64,000 nucleotides of DNA from Misgurnus anguillicaudatus (Eukaryota; Chordata; Actinopteri; Cypriniformes; Cobitidae): assembly GCF_027580225.2 (NCBI RefSeq), contig NC_073354.2, positions 29,222,001 to 29,286,000 of the forward strand, in the 5' to 3' direction. Positions 20,716-31,600 of this stretch are shown here, piece by piece. Numbering within the stretch: the first letter of the stretch is position 1; each line of letters opens with the position of its first letter. A model generated the notes under the pieces. It saw only the letters and a list, made by a program, of their open reading frames with translations, was not told the origin of the DNA and did no database searches. The translations under genes were made by a program, and so were the position numbers.

Positions 20716-20915
20716 CTCAAGTCTTGCTAGTAATGCGATAACGTAAAATCATTTTAACGACATTTAACGTGCGATTAACCCAACGCGCAATTTCTGACCC
20801 TAAGCTTAGCACGTTGTTGTATAAATTGAGACGCAGCCTTAAACCGTAAATAGTCATCAAACATCTAAAACAATCTTTATTTCTATGTTTTCTTAGAGGT
20901 GTATCGTCCTAAATG
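20716..20915 (-). mobile_element. Fragment of a GATTAATCG-rich hAT-like repeat
   Basis: GCGATAACGTAAAATCATTT and TTAACGTGCGATTAACCC are the AT-rich CGATTAA words of the repeat whose other end is at about 22960-23172. The two pieces are separated by the elements at 20921-22912. Confidence 0.45.
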
Positions 20916-20920
20916 CTTAA

Positions 20921-21197
20921 AGGAACAGTATGTAGGATTGTGGCCAAAACTGTTATTGCAATACAAAACTTGTGGCTAAAACTGGTACTGCAATCACATA
21001 ACTGGTGGCCAATACACAAAATTACAACATAAACATCAGTTGAGGGCTGCAACTCCACTTTTTAAATGACAATATCCTGGCCAGACCACTGTTGTCAGTA
21101 ATATAAGTATTTGAAATGAAAATGATTTCTTAATGTCTAGTGACATATCAGGGAGATTTTATGATTAATTGATATAAATTTCTTACATACTGTTCCT
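20921..21197. mobile_element. TTAA-flanked MITE with AGGAACAGTATGTA termini
   Basis: AGGAACAGTATGTA at the left and TACATACTGTTCCT at the right are perfect inverted repeats, flanked by TTAA at 20917-20920 and 21198-21201. 277 bp, non-coding. Confidence 0.8.
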
Positions 21198-21609
21198 TTA
21201 AATATTACAAATGATTAAATATTACATGACTTGCTTGATATTGAAAGAGTTATTAAGAGAGATATAGGTTGGGACCTGAGTGATGTTAAAAGAGTTATTA
21301 AGAGCGACACGACTCGAAAACAATCTTCCTCGTGCCGACTGACACATCTAAAGCATGCCCACAGCCATATGCACACATAGACAGAATTACAGTTTTAAAA
21401 ATATCTGTTTTGATAAGAATTCACACAGATTTAATCTGTTATGTCTTAAGTAAACGTTTGATTAACTGTTGGAAAAAATATCTGATGTGAACATTAAATC
21501 AGATCCTTGCATTACTGTAGATCTTAAAACGGTCTGTCTCAAAGAAGAAAGAAAAAAGTTTAACATATATTGATACTGTGTGTGCCAAATCTATTAGTTT
21601 TACAGTGAT
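21198..21609. other. Non-coding spacer with a short direct duplication
   Basis: AAGAGTTATTAAGAG occurs at about 21245 and again at about 21291, each followed by related text. Nothing else recognised. Confidence 0.4.
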
Positions 21610-21613
21610 TTAA

Positions 21614-22709
21614 AGCTCCCGTTCTGTCTGTGATTTTGAAGCTTTGATTGTGTTTATAGTGGGCAATATAACATGTGTTCATGTTTCACATGTAAAAAAC
21701 GCAGTATTTTTCACACAATTTACTTATCTGTATAGCGCTGTGTTCACTGTCCTTAAAACAGGCTGATGTCTTCCTTGTTATGTGAAGAAGAGGTCTTCAC
21801 GGGTATAATAGCGGCATCGGGTCTCGGGTAATTTAAAAATGAATGTGTTTTTTCTAAACAGACCCGAGAAGACCCGAACTCTCTCGCCTGTGTGCGTCAA
21901 TGTCCTTTTCAAACCTCTCATCTGTTTGCCAAGAGCACTTGCGACATTGTGTGGTTGTCGGAAGGTTCATTTTCGTTGAGACAAACATGTCAGTCAATTA
22001 TAAATGTACATTTTAGCGGTTACGTTGGTGTTGTCGTCAGATAACAAAGTAAAACGAATGGAGCAGCTCGCCAAATTGGTTGCAAGGCCACCGGAGTTTC
22101 TTTCTGTCTGACTGCTGCGCGTAGGTCTGCAGAATGCACACACATCAGTGCCGTTTACATTCGGTTCCAGTCGGGTTAAAAAAAATTTCACTAGTTCGGG
22201 TCGGACTCGGGTCTAATTTTCTCGGGTTTGTCTCGGGTCGGGTCTTTTAAAAAAAAAAAATTATTTATGCACGTCGGGTTCGGGTATGAAGTGATTCGGG
22301 TCATTTCGGGTCGGGTACATTTCTTTGGACCCGAGAAGACCTCTAATGTGAAGTCCCTCCTTCAGAAATATGTATCGAGTTCTAATTGTGTAGTTTGTTT
22401 AGTGTGCTGTGATTCGATAGCAGCTTAGCTTAGCAGAGCCGTTTGAGCCAAAGCTGGTGACTGACGTATTCCTGTGGGCGGAGTTTAGTCAATGAACTGT
22501 TTTACTGGCGTCATTAAAGCAGGAAATAGAGGGCTGTAGTCCAAACCGGCCGTTCGTTGTAGGCTTTTAAAGAGGAATTCTGTTGAAGAAAATATATCGC
22601 CTGGCAGTGAACTTTGAGCTTTATCATTTTACAGGTATTATTTATGCTATTATAGCAAAATTACACACTAACTAGGGTTTAAAAAATAGTATCAGGAAGA
22701 ACGTGACCT
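21614..22709. mobile_element. TTAA-flanked DNA element, split by an hAT
   Basis: AGCTCCCGTTCTGTCTG follows TTAA (21610-21613) at the left. The right end GAAGAACGTGACCT precedes TTAA (22710-22713). The text is continuous across the hAT at 21788-22345. The inner part contains CAGCAGCTTAGCTTAGCAG and a CCTGTGGGCGGAGTTT block. Terminal pairing is weak. Confidence 0.5.
21788..22345. mobile_element. hAT-like element, CGGGT-rich, perfect 8-bp TSD
   Basis: AAGAGGTCTTCACGGGT at the left and ACCCGAGAAGACCTCTA at the right are inverted. ATGTGAAG is duplicated exactly at 21780-21787 and 22346-22353. 558 bp. Rich in CGGGTC words from 22197 to 22320. No transposase. Confidence 0.8.
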
Positions 22710-22716
22710 TTAAGGT

Positions 22717-22912
22717 CACTGTAAAAAATTAGCTGTAATTATGCAGCTGGTTGCCAGTAACTTACTGTAGAAGATAAAGACTGAAAATGTTTCATGTTCA
22801 TTTAACTTTGAACAAACTGTTGCCAGTAAATAACATAAATAAAAAATCTACAGTAAGCTATGGCAACCAGCTGCCAGTAATACTGTAATTTCTTCAGAAT
22901 TTTTTTACAGTG
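22717..22912. mobile_element. CACTA-like MITE, 196 bp
   Basis: CACTGTAAAAAATTAGCTG at the left and GAATTTTTTTACAGTG at the right are inverted. CAGCTGGTTGCCAGTAA and TTGGCAACCAGCTGCC-type words inside also face each other. Flanking 3-bp duplication not conserved. Confidence 0.6.
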
Positions 22913-23172
22913 TATGGATGCAGTGATTTTGTTTTTGAACTTAAAAAAATCTTTAACTGGATACTATTCATAATTATTTTTGCTGACTCAGTAATAATAA
23001 ACATACATTTGCATAAAGCATCCATATTTGTCCATGCCCATGTTGATTAGAGAATTAAAAGCATTAAATTACGGTAAATATAGAACAGATAAAAATGTGC
23101 GATTAAGTTGCAATTAATCATGAGTTAATGCGATTAATCTAGATTAAATATTTTAATCAATTGACAGCCCTA
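22913..23172 (-). mobile_element. Terminal part of a GATTAATCG-rich hAT-like repeat
   Basis: On the minus strand starts AGGGCTGTCAATTGATTAAA, followed by ATTTAATCTAGATTAATCGC. It is the partner of the fragment at 20716. Confidence 0.5.
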
Positions 23173-24834
23173 ATAAAATTTTTTTTGGTTAATTTAACCC
23201 AACGTCTGGGTTCTTCCCTTTTTGACCCAACACATGACCTAAAAACCCATGAAACGTTGTGGTGATAAAGGCAATCCACAAAAGATTATGTTGTCTTTGC
23301 AATCTTTACTCAAAATCTAAAAGTTTCATTAAACCATTTGATTCTGAAATACAACCAACACGAAGTTGCTTGCAACTTCCGGTTCACACTGACTTTAACA
23401 AAAACTTTTAAAGTTAAATGAAGTTTTCTCTTGCTCAGCAGACAGGAGGTTTCATTTACCCTCCAAAGTGACAATGACTTCAGATAAGAACTTACACCTC
23501 ACCGAGAAGCAAATGTTTAAGATTACACCGTATTAGATTTGTTCCAAAATCTGTCCTGGAGTATGGCTTTGAATTTAAAATGAAATCTTAAAGCGGAGCC
23601 TGAGATGAAGATTGATGATACGATCAGTTTTAGCGTGTCTGTGAAGAATGGGATGTATTACCAGTTAGTCATGTGCACGCTCTGGTGAATTATAAAGATT
23701 GTGTTTCTGCTCCTTGCTCGTTGTGAATAATGTTTTATCACAGATTACAGCCATTCGGGCCTCATTGAATGCAAATTATTATTACTGCAATTTATTAGCG
23801 CTGACATCGACCACCTTTTTTTTGCAACAATATTTTGTTGTACCTCTTATCCGTGGCTTAGTGGAGTACTGTAACATACTGAATTCATCTTCCTGTGTTA
23901 GATCAATAACGCAGTGAAAAACCGAACCCCACCCAATCTAAAAATAAAAACAGGCACTTTATAGGCACCTTAAACCAAGTCATCTGTCTGTATTTCTGTC
24001 TCCAAGGATTCCTCTCATATGCCAGGATCAAATGGCACTCTGTCAGCCCGCCGTGCGTTTCTAGGTTTCCATAAATCTGTTGTTCTCTTCAGCAGGAACT
24101 GTAAAAATATCTCAGTATAGAGCTGCTGCCAGACTCGTTCACACAAGCTATTAAATATAAAAATATCTGTTGTTTTTGTGAAGATGATAATTGCATTTCT
24201 CACTTTCTGCGATTGGAACAATAAATCTATTGTATTCCCTTTATGGTCTCTCGAGGAATTGTTTTTTGCTAAATTTTGCGTGCCAAACTCTGCAAGGATC
24301 CCTTGATTTTGAACTCCCACTTGAGAGCCTGAACCGTATGCGCTACCATTTTGCATTGTTTCCTTTATAAAGCGGCACGTCATGAAATCTTTTGTCTGAA
24401 GCCGTACGCTGCGTGGTACCATCAGCGATATATTTCTGTTTTCCCTTCACGTCATTTCACGTCATTTCTGGTGCATATTTGTTTCGAACAAAAGTAAAAA
24501 ATTTTACCGAGCACAATAGATGAGCGTTCAAAGCGAGACTTATCCACCCACCAGGATTATAGGCTGCTGAAACATAAAGCAGAAGTGGGAGAGCTTTGTT
24601 CTTCAGTAGAGGTTTTCCTGACTCAGGTATTACAGAGAGAGCAGGTTTCGCTTCATAGAGAGCGTTTGATCAACCTGTGTTTAGCAAGGCCTGACCAGCG
24701 GAGTGGCGGATTGAGAGCCAAATAATTTTCTTGGTGATAGATGAAAGAGTGGAAAAGGTGAAATAAGAGAGCTCAAGTAAATCTTGAAAGCACGTAACGT
24801 TCACAATTCCTTTTCACTCGAATAGCTTTGTAAA
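23173..24834. other. Mostly single-copy intergenic DNA; candidate conserved element near 23640-23820
   Basis: Begins with a short AACCCA-type MITE fragment (to about 23255). The remainder has no bounded repeat or exon. The stretch around 23700-23820 is balanced in composition and contains ATGCAAATTATTATTACTGC (a POU octamer ATGCAAAT beside homeodomain-type ATTA cores). A 135-residue minus-strand open frame at 24015-24422 has no family resemblance. Confidence 0.4.
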
Positions 24835-25055
24835 CAGGGCCGGAGTGGGGCCACTTTTCAGCCCGGGAGTTTCAGGCCCAAGACCGGCCCACTTTTTCCA
24901 TAGTGTTATTCCAAATTAGCACTTTTTTCAAATTGGATAAATAAAGCAACAGTTCAGCTCTTACTATAGTTTTTATTAATATCATGGTTCAACAAATAAG
25001 GTAAAAGTTAAATAATATTTCACTTAAGATGAGAAGTTAACAAAATATTCCTCTA

Positions 25056-25285
25056 CACTCTAAAAAAGGCTGGGTTATTTTTTTACCCATGGTGGGTGAA
25101 TATTGGACGGAACAAATGCTGGGTTAAAATGACCCAATGTTGGGTTGTTGTTATGCAACCATGGATTATAGTAACCCAACAGTTGGGTTAAAACAACCCA
25201 GCATTGGGTCAATTTTAACCCAGCAGCGCGCTCTGTCCAATATTTACCCATTATGGGCCAAAAACAACCCAGCCCCGTCCAGAGT
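25056..25285. mobile_element. AACCCA-rich palindromic MITE with 3-bp TSD
   Basis: Begins CACTCTAAAAAAGGCTGGG, ends AACCCAGCCCCGTCCAGAGT, and is flanked by CTA on both sides (25053-25055, 25286-25288). Internal CAACCCAGCATTGGGTC and GACCCAATGTTGGGTTG words fold back. 3-bp duplications suit CACTA or Harbinger elements. Confidence 0.65.
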
Positions 25286-25774
25286 CTATTCCCCAAGGAA
25301 AGGTTGATACATTATTAGCATTGCTAATACTATGAGGCCTATGATTAATCAGGTGCAAATAGAAATATAAAACCCAGTCCTAATTAAAAAAGAAAACAGT
25401 TTGACAAAAAATATTAAATCCAATATTGGGTAAATATATAGCATAAAAAGTGATTTATAAGCTTTTTTTGGGCTGCTCATTTTTGACTGGGAACACAAAA
25501 GGTGTTATATGGTTCTGAACACAACCTGAGGGTTAAATAACTTTAATTCATATTGTTTACTCATTGCCTCCTCGTTTTCAGCGGGGAACTGGCTTATCTG
25601 CTGCTCAGAACCTGCTTGCATAATATTTGCAAAGTCTATGAATCGCATGTATACACAAAAGGCTAATATTTTAACAAAAAAAATGTTGGCTTGTAAATAG
25701 TTTGAAAACGGTATTAGCCGAATAATTACGTTGCTAATGCTAACCATTACTAGGCGTATTTCTCTTTAAGTTAC

Positions 25775-25841
25775 CTGTTGTCACTTTTGTTTGTCCTCTT
25801 GAAAATAAATCTGTAAGTTTGTCACATTTGGCAGCATCATC
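25775..25841 (-). pseudogene. hAT transposase exon remnant
   Basis: Between an acceptor-like ATCCCTTAG and a donor CAG/GTAACT the frame reads DDAAKCDKLTDLFSRGQTKV then TT. This resembles the A-A-K-C-x-K-(L/I)-T-D-x-F segment of fish hAT transposases that precedes the TTF-type zinc finger. A second open piece at about 25660-25560 (QAGSEQQISQFPAENEEAMS) may be the following exon. The rest is missing. Confidence 0.45.
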
Positions 25842-26182
25842 CTAAGGGATTTTTTCTTCAACCTGTTTTTTTCCGCCCTCCTCCTCTCAGACGCGTATTG
25901 TTACGGTAGGGCCGGCCCAGCCTACCGGAGAAAAGATTTCTTGGACGCGCTATATGGACCGAACCAACTCTATGGGAGGGGAGGGGAAAATTCCTTCACA
26001 TGGTACAACCCATGCAGAGGCTGCGCGCTGCAGTGTCAATGGGAAACGTGTGAAGTGTCATTTAAGAGAAGACAGACTCACTAACGTGACAAATGAAAAA
26101 AAAAAAAAAACTCGACCGGCCCAAAAGTGAAGCGGCCCACCGGGAATTCTCCCGGTTCTCCCGATTACCCACTCCGGGCCTG

Positions 26183-26622
26183 TTTGTAAATAATGAGCAG
26201 CATCTGAAACGCCGTATAATGAGATATATATAATGTTGTTACCAATCAACGTGGTGATTATGACCAGCAGAACCAAAAACAATCCATTAGTTAGGGGAAA
26301 CACTTGAACAAACAGTCGGTTGAGAATCTAGTGCAGGCGTTTTCGAGGACGGTATTGATTGAGAGGTTTTTTTTGTGCTCAGCAGGTTTTGCCTGCAGCG
26401 CTGATGGTTCAGAGGTCTCTTAATATACGGCCATGTGCCACTAAATGAAAGCCCTGCGAGATGCCTCCCGCGCGGTGATAGCTCAGCAGGATTGTGGATT
26501 GCTCTTTTCCAGGAATGAGGGGCTCTTAGGAGTTAATGTGCGGTCAGAAATTTCACTAGTTTGTGTTCTTTTGGTTGACCTGAACCTTTACTGCCATTTT
26601 GACTGCTAATGATTTCCTATTG
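26183..26622. other. Non-coding intergenic sequence
   Basis: Single-copy looking. No exon or bounded repeat recognised. Slightly GC-richer around 26440-26530. Confidence 0.4.
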
Positions 26623-27418
26623 GGTGATTCTCACAAAATCCAGATTTAGAAGGTGTCCAGCATCAGAATTTTTAAAAAGCCCTTGAAGCCCTTGAATTTT
26701 TTTTGCACATATAAGATTAAGGTCTCAACTTACTATAACCATTATTAAAAAATATTTCCTATAGAATTATTTAATTTTTTTAGATGATCATTATCAAAAA
26801 TTATCATTACCACAACATAATATAACATTAAATATATGTATTTACAAACTCATGTTTCGGTAATGAGAACTAAAAAGTTGTCTAGGTACTATGACAAACA
26901 ACATTTTTATCTGGAGAAAAAAAGAACAACTTACCTGGCAGCTATCTTGTGTGTCACAGTCAATTATGTCCCTTCCAACTATTTTTTTTTTTAAAATGTT
27001 AGTTCCTTGAGGGCTTAAACAATGATTGAAAATTGTTGCGGAGGATGAGAAAATTGGTCTTGGACACATTTATATTGCTTATTATTGTCTCTACATTTAC
27101 CAATGATCACCAAATACCACATTTTTCTTTACTGTAAATGTTTATAGTATAACATACACTGAAGCTTTTATTTTTTAATTATAAATATTTCCATGTCAAA
27201 AAACCCAAATCCGTCATGGACATGTTGTGGTAATGAAATTTTCCCCCTTAAATATGGAAAAAACAACAAAATTGGTGTCATTTGAAGTAATCTGCAAAAT
27301 AGTACATGAAGAGATGTTTGTAACTGTATGCTTCTAATTTTGATACTCTTACTTTGCATTTACTTTTTTATCTAAATGTTTTATGACACCTCATAACTCT
27401 AATTTCGCGAGAATCACC
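26623..27418. mobile_element. 796-bp DNA element, GGTGATTCTC termini, 6-bp TSD (copy 2)
   Basis: Collinear with the copy at 7007 (CCAGATTTAGAAGGTGTCCA block shared). Ends in TTTCGCGAGAATCACC and is flanked by an exact 6-bp duplication CTATTG (26617-26622 and 27419-27424). Short indels distinguish the two copies. No gene. Confidence 0.85.
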
Positions 27419-27477
27419 CTATTGTGTAGAGAAATATGACACAAAGATATTTTAAAGGCCATTCAAATCCAAATTGC

Positions 27478-27640
27478 TCCTGTTTCGCTCAGTGGTAGAG
27501 CATTGCGTTACAGTAGCAGCGCAAGAGGTCATGGGTTCGAACCTAGGGAACCCACATATTGATTAAAAAATGTTTACCTTGTAATGCACTGTATGTCGCT
27601 TTGGATAAAAACATCTGCCAAATGCTTAAATGTAAATGTG
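27478..27640 (+). mobile_element. tRNA-derived SINE, best preserved copy
   Basis: A-box region TCGCTCAGTGGTAGAGC, B box GGTTCGAACCT, then AACCCACATATTGA and the tail GTCGCTTTGGATAAAAACAT CTGCCAAATGCTTAAATG. The B box matches the RNA polymerase III consensus GGTTCRANNCC. The tail shared with other copies shows it is a SINE. Confidence 0.75.
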
Positions 27641-27671
27641 CATTTTTTTTGTGGCTTTGTAACATCTGCAG

Positions 27672-27750
27672 GCTTGTTCCTGTAGCTTAACTGGTACAGC
27701 ATTGTGTTAGCAGCACAAAAGGTGCTTGGTTTGGTCCCAGAAAATTTCCG
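27672..27750 (+). mobile_element. tRNA-derived SINE head only
   Basis: CCTGTAGCTTAACTGGTACA, then GCAGCACAAAAGGTGCTTGG and TTTGGTCCCAG. The tail is replaced by other sequence. A tail-like piece (TCTTCGGATAAAAGCATAAA) reappears near 28660, so the SINE may be split by about 900 bp. Confidence 0.5.
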
Positions 27751-28690
27751 TAAAAGTGGCAGAGAGACTTCTGTGTGAACACAAAAACGGCCTGTAAATG
27801 TTATAGGATCGCTCCCGTAAAGAGGACCTGGTAATATTGCCGTAACATTCACAGAAAGCATTATGTGTGAACAAGATGCAGAAATAATGCCGTAAGGGGC
27901 ATGCCGTAGTTCAATTAAATTTTATTTTATTTATATAGCGTTTTTCCCAATCGTTTAATTGTTTCAAAGCAGTTTTACATTTATAGATGCAGGAAAAAAC
28001 ACAGAAAATCATAAAACATAAGCAGCAGAATACAGCGGTTAAGATTAACCATACTAGCAAGCGTAGTAAAAATATGTAACTAAGTTAAACCAATGTCAGC
28101 AGACTCCTCAGGGGTTGCAAAAACCCCTAGGAGAAAAACCCTGTGGGCGAAAAGTCCTAGGAGGGGAAAAGGGAAAAACCCTTGGGAGAGAGCCAGACAT
28201 AGCTGATGGTGAAGTAGTGAAGACGCACGTGTCATCGCAACCAGAAGTTATGGTTCAGCTTTTTGACACAGGGATTTAAACGCAGATCAACATTCATAAC
28301 TACAGAAATGTCAGCAAACTGAAGCAGAGATCATTCATCAGCATGACAGTACAGCACATCACAAGTTTCTTATGATGTTGTCATAAACTAAAAAACACTC
28401 GAGAGAGAAATCACGGATAATTAGCAAACTTTGGACACTGTGGAATAAACCTACCAAGTGCAGGATTTAAATACGTCACATGTCTTTACGGGATCTTTAT
28501 GGTATGTGTGTAAATGCACGCACAGATTCAAGAAAAATTATTGGCAGTATGAATGAACCAAAAATCAAACGATTCTGGTCAAATCCCAGATGCATTTTCC
28601 GTAATCACTGAGTGAAAAGGGATATACTGCTAAAATGCCTGAATTCATTGGAAGTGTCTTCGGATAAAAGCATAAATTCATGTTTGTGAC
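27751..28690. mobile_element. Composite repeat region between SINE head and tail
   Basis: TTTTATTTTATTTATATAGCG at 27918 and the AAAACCCCTAGGAGAAAAAC and CCCTTGGGAGAGAGCCAGAC blocks (28110-28200) are typical of a dispersed fish repeat. No terminus or coding capacity could be fixed. Confidence 0.4.
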
Positions 28691-29674
28691 CCTCCCATTT
28701 TACCTGGCCTAACTTTGATAGGCCCCACCTCCAAGTCCTTTTTTAACCCAAAGTACACCAATAGTACTACGCCAGCAGTACTAGTTTTGTGTGGCTGAAT
28801 GCTGATGAGATGACATTTCAAGACTGATAAATGTTTTTGTTACTAACCGCATGTGACATCTTGGCTCACGAAACCGTTAAAGGTTAACTACGTCGAAACG
28901 AAGCTGTCATCCTGATTCCCGCACGGACCTTCCCTCTTGTGCAGTGTTGCTTCCAATAACTTTAGCTGAATATAATCACTTTGCTTTCTTTTTTCCCAGC
29001 AGGCCAGCTTCGATAGAAGAACTCGACGCCTAATTTGAACAGTCAGTATGCATCTACTCCACAGACAGTGTAAACCAGAGGAGGCTATGTTCACCCATCC
29101 AGAATAAAGCGTTATTGAGGATGAAATGGGTTTTTTAATTGACTAGGGTTACAGGGCCATGTAAGGTCTCCAACAGGTCTCGTGCTGTCACAATAACGCT
29201 GCCCAACAATGCAAAGCTGTGCCATTCGGCCTATCCCATACACAAGTGTGTCTTTTCGTATTATGTGGAGTAATGATATTATTGGACAAAGAAATGAAAC
29301 ACATCCACAACATTTGCATTTTAGAAAGGCTTACAACAATATCTCAGCTACCTTTATTTGTTCTGGTGTATGTTATCTTCTTGACATAGAAGTTCTGCAT
29401 TGCAATAACTTTTGAATTTATGATTTATGCAGGGCTTCACCCATCTGAAGTCTGTAATTCTTTGCGATCAATATCTGAAAGGTGCACGGTAGGTTTTTCC
29501 CTAAGCTGCCTGCATTGCTGCCTACTCACTCAGCATATATTTCGAAATGTATTGCTTATTGACCAGCATATGAGCAGACTCTAAAAAATGTCAATGTTCA
29601 TACATCATAATATTTTTTAAAAGTTGGCCTTAACTGAAAGAACAAGTAATACACTACATTAAATAAAATTTTCC
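28691..29674. other. Non-coding intergenic sequence
   Basis: Single-copy looking. No exon recognised despite an acceptor-like TTCTTTTTTCCCAGCAG at 28985-29001. Confidence 0.4.
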
Positions 29675-29850
29675 GTACAGATCACGACCCACGGTTTGGC
29701 TCACATGCGCTTTTGCGGATTACGCCAATTTAAATAGGGTGAAAGTTGATAATTTGCACGTGTTTCAAAGGCATGCAAATGTTAAAACTTATGTGATTTT
29801 AAACAATTTAACCTCAAAAAGGCGCAAAAGTGAGCAATTTTCTGTACACA
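29675..29850 (-). mobile_element. Fragment of the TAGGGGTGTGA family
   Basis: AGATCACGACCCACGGTTTG and GCTCACATGCGC, then GTGTTTCAAAGGCATGCAAA, are related to the right part of the element at 16227-17119. Confidence 0.45.
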
Positions 29851-30540
29851 CAGATGTACATGCGGTTCATTGTGTCCGGTCCAACTCCAATCAAACGTGA
29901 TTATCCCTTCAAAGATCCTGCTCTTGATGTATAAACTTGAGAGAGAGTTGCGCCACTGTGTCTCATACTGTAGTCCTTTAAAATACTGTAGCAAATGGCT
30001 CGGAGTCAGATTGAGGCCATTTGGCGTCTGGATTGTAAACAGCCCTAAAATTGTGACTTTAGATAACCCTGTGTCCTGATAACACAATCACCCAGATATC
30101 TACCACCTATCAGGGGTGTAAAATGGGCAACAATTAAAACAAATGCAGTCTTCAAAGGAGGTTCAAAGGAATTCCACCATTCTGACCATCGCCAGAGACA
30201 CAGCAGGGGGGCACAGACTATATGTCTGTGATGAAACCACATTTAAAGATCACAATGAGCTGTTTAAATGTATATATATGTTATATCCCTTTACTGCATG
30301 ATCATGTATATGTGATGAAACTGTGTGTTAACACTTTAGTTAGATTTTGTTCACTGTAGCATGGTTCATATCTTAGGTATGAAATTATTATTCAACGTGA
30401 TCTTAAACCCATGTCTTGTTTAGTATCAAATTAACCTACTCTTTATTTCCTAATCATTTCTATGTATCATATTACCATAAGCCGCATCAATGTCATTTAA
30501 TATCGATTTGAAGAGTTATGAAGACAAACTTTTATAATTA
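29851..30540. other. Non-coding intergenic sequence
   Basis: No gene or bounded repeat recognised. Confidence 0.4.
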
Positions 30541-31600
30541 TGCAATTACGCAAATGTGATGTCTGAAAGAACAAAGGCTTGTTTCCCCGCGCGATCGAAC
30601 ACTTCGCACATTGGTCATTCACCTAAAATGGGCTGGGCGCGTGAAAGGACAAAACGGCCTATCGCCCAAGCCATCATTGCTCAATTTGCTCAATTGCTTA
30701 GTTCGCTCAATCTCTCAATCGCTGATTCGCTCAGTATCTCAGTCAGTGGCTTAGTTCACTCATGAGCGCTCAATCGCCCGGTTACTCAGGTAACCTGCCA
30801 GCGCAGTTTGGAAACTCGCTGAGACTCACCCAGAGTCCCTCGGATTCATCATCTTTTCTCTGAGCCCTGTCCTGTCTCTTCGGGACAGTCTTTCCTGGCT
30901 TTGCGCTAGAGTTCGGAAAACCCCGCGGACCAATCCGCCCTACGAAACAACTTAACGGACTTCCATCTTAAACGAACACACCTGGATTTTCTCTCTCTCT
31001 CCTTGCTCGCACCGCGAGCATAAGAAACTTTGCACCGCAACACAAAGAGCCAAACGCAAGTATAAACTCGTTTTACTCGCTGATGTTCAAGCTTTACCCC
31101 TTATGAAAATTAAGGCGATCCTTAGATTATCCGATGGTTTTTGCAGATGTTAAGCAATAGTGCTATTGCCAATCTTTTATTCTCTCTAGCTATTTTCAAT
31201 CTTTCTTTCTCATCTATGTTTTATGTTATTGTATGTGTGTATGTTTAGTTAGTCGTTATGTGTACTTCATTTTATAGTTAATAAACCGGTTTGCATTTTC
31301 ACAATTGAATTGTTTCTGTGTTCAATGCTCATGAAATTAAAGTCACTATTTCTGCCTTTTGATCCAGCTACAAGCTGCGAGTAGCACTGTATATCAGTGA
31401 GAAGGTTAATTTTAAAGGCCATGAAATTAACATTTCTTAGACGTTAATATACGATTATGGATATATGTCTTCGGTGGACGAACATATTAATTAATTGTTA
31501 TTATTAATTCTGCTACGCCAGGTAAAACCTGATAAATTTGTATAGTTAATTACAGTTAATTATACACATAATATTCCCTTTTGAGCTAAAATCTAAGATT
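30541..31600 (+). other. LTR-like region (uncertain)
   Basis: An unusual block. A repetitive GCTCAATTTGCTCAATTGCT/TCGCTCA-type stretch (30680-30780) and a GC-richer part follow a hairpin-capable TCTCTTCGGGACAG. An AT-rich tail with AATAAACCGG (31281) lies before a run of GT-rich text. GC-rich core followed by a poly-A signal would suit a solo LTR, but no TG...CA ends or target duplication could be proven. Confidence 0.25.

Larger units (their letters stand above)
24835..26182 (-). mobile_element. hAT transposon relic, 1348 bp, perfect 8-bp TSD
   Basis: CAGGGCCGGAGTGGGGCCAC at the left and TACCCACTCCGGGCCTG at the right are inverted. TTTGTAAA is duplicated exactly at 24827-24834 and 26183-26190. 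It retains a minus-strand exon-like piece of a transposase (25775-25841) and hosts a MITE at 25056-25285. Confidence 0.85.

Noticed and set aside
27478..27560. tRNA gene call
   Set aside because: The tRNA-like head with an intact B box continues into a SINE tail shared by several copies, and the cloverleaf is not complete.
28985..29100. Exon following the acceptor-like TTCTTTTTTCCCAGCAG
   Set aside because: No open frame of coding character or donor follows.
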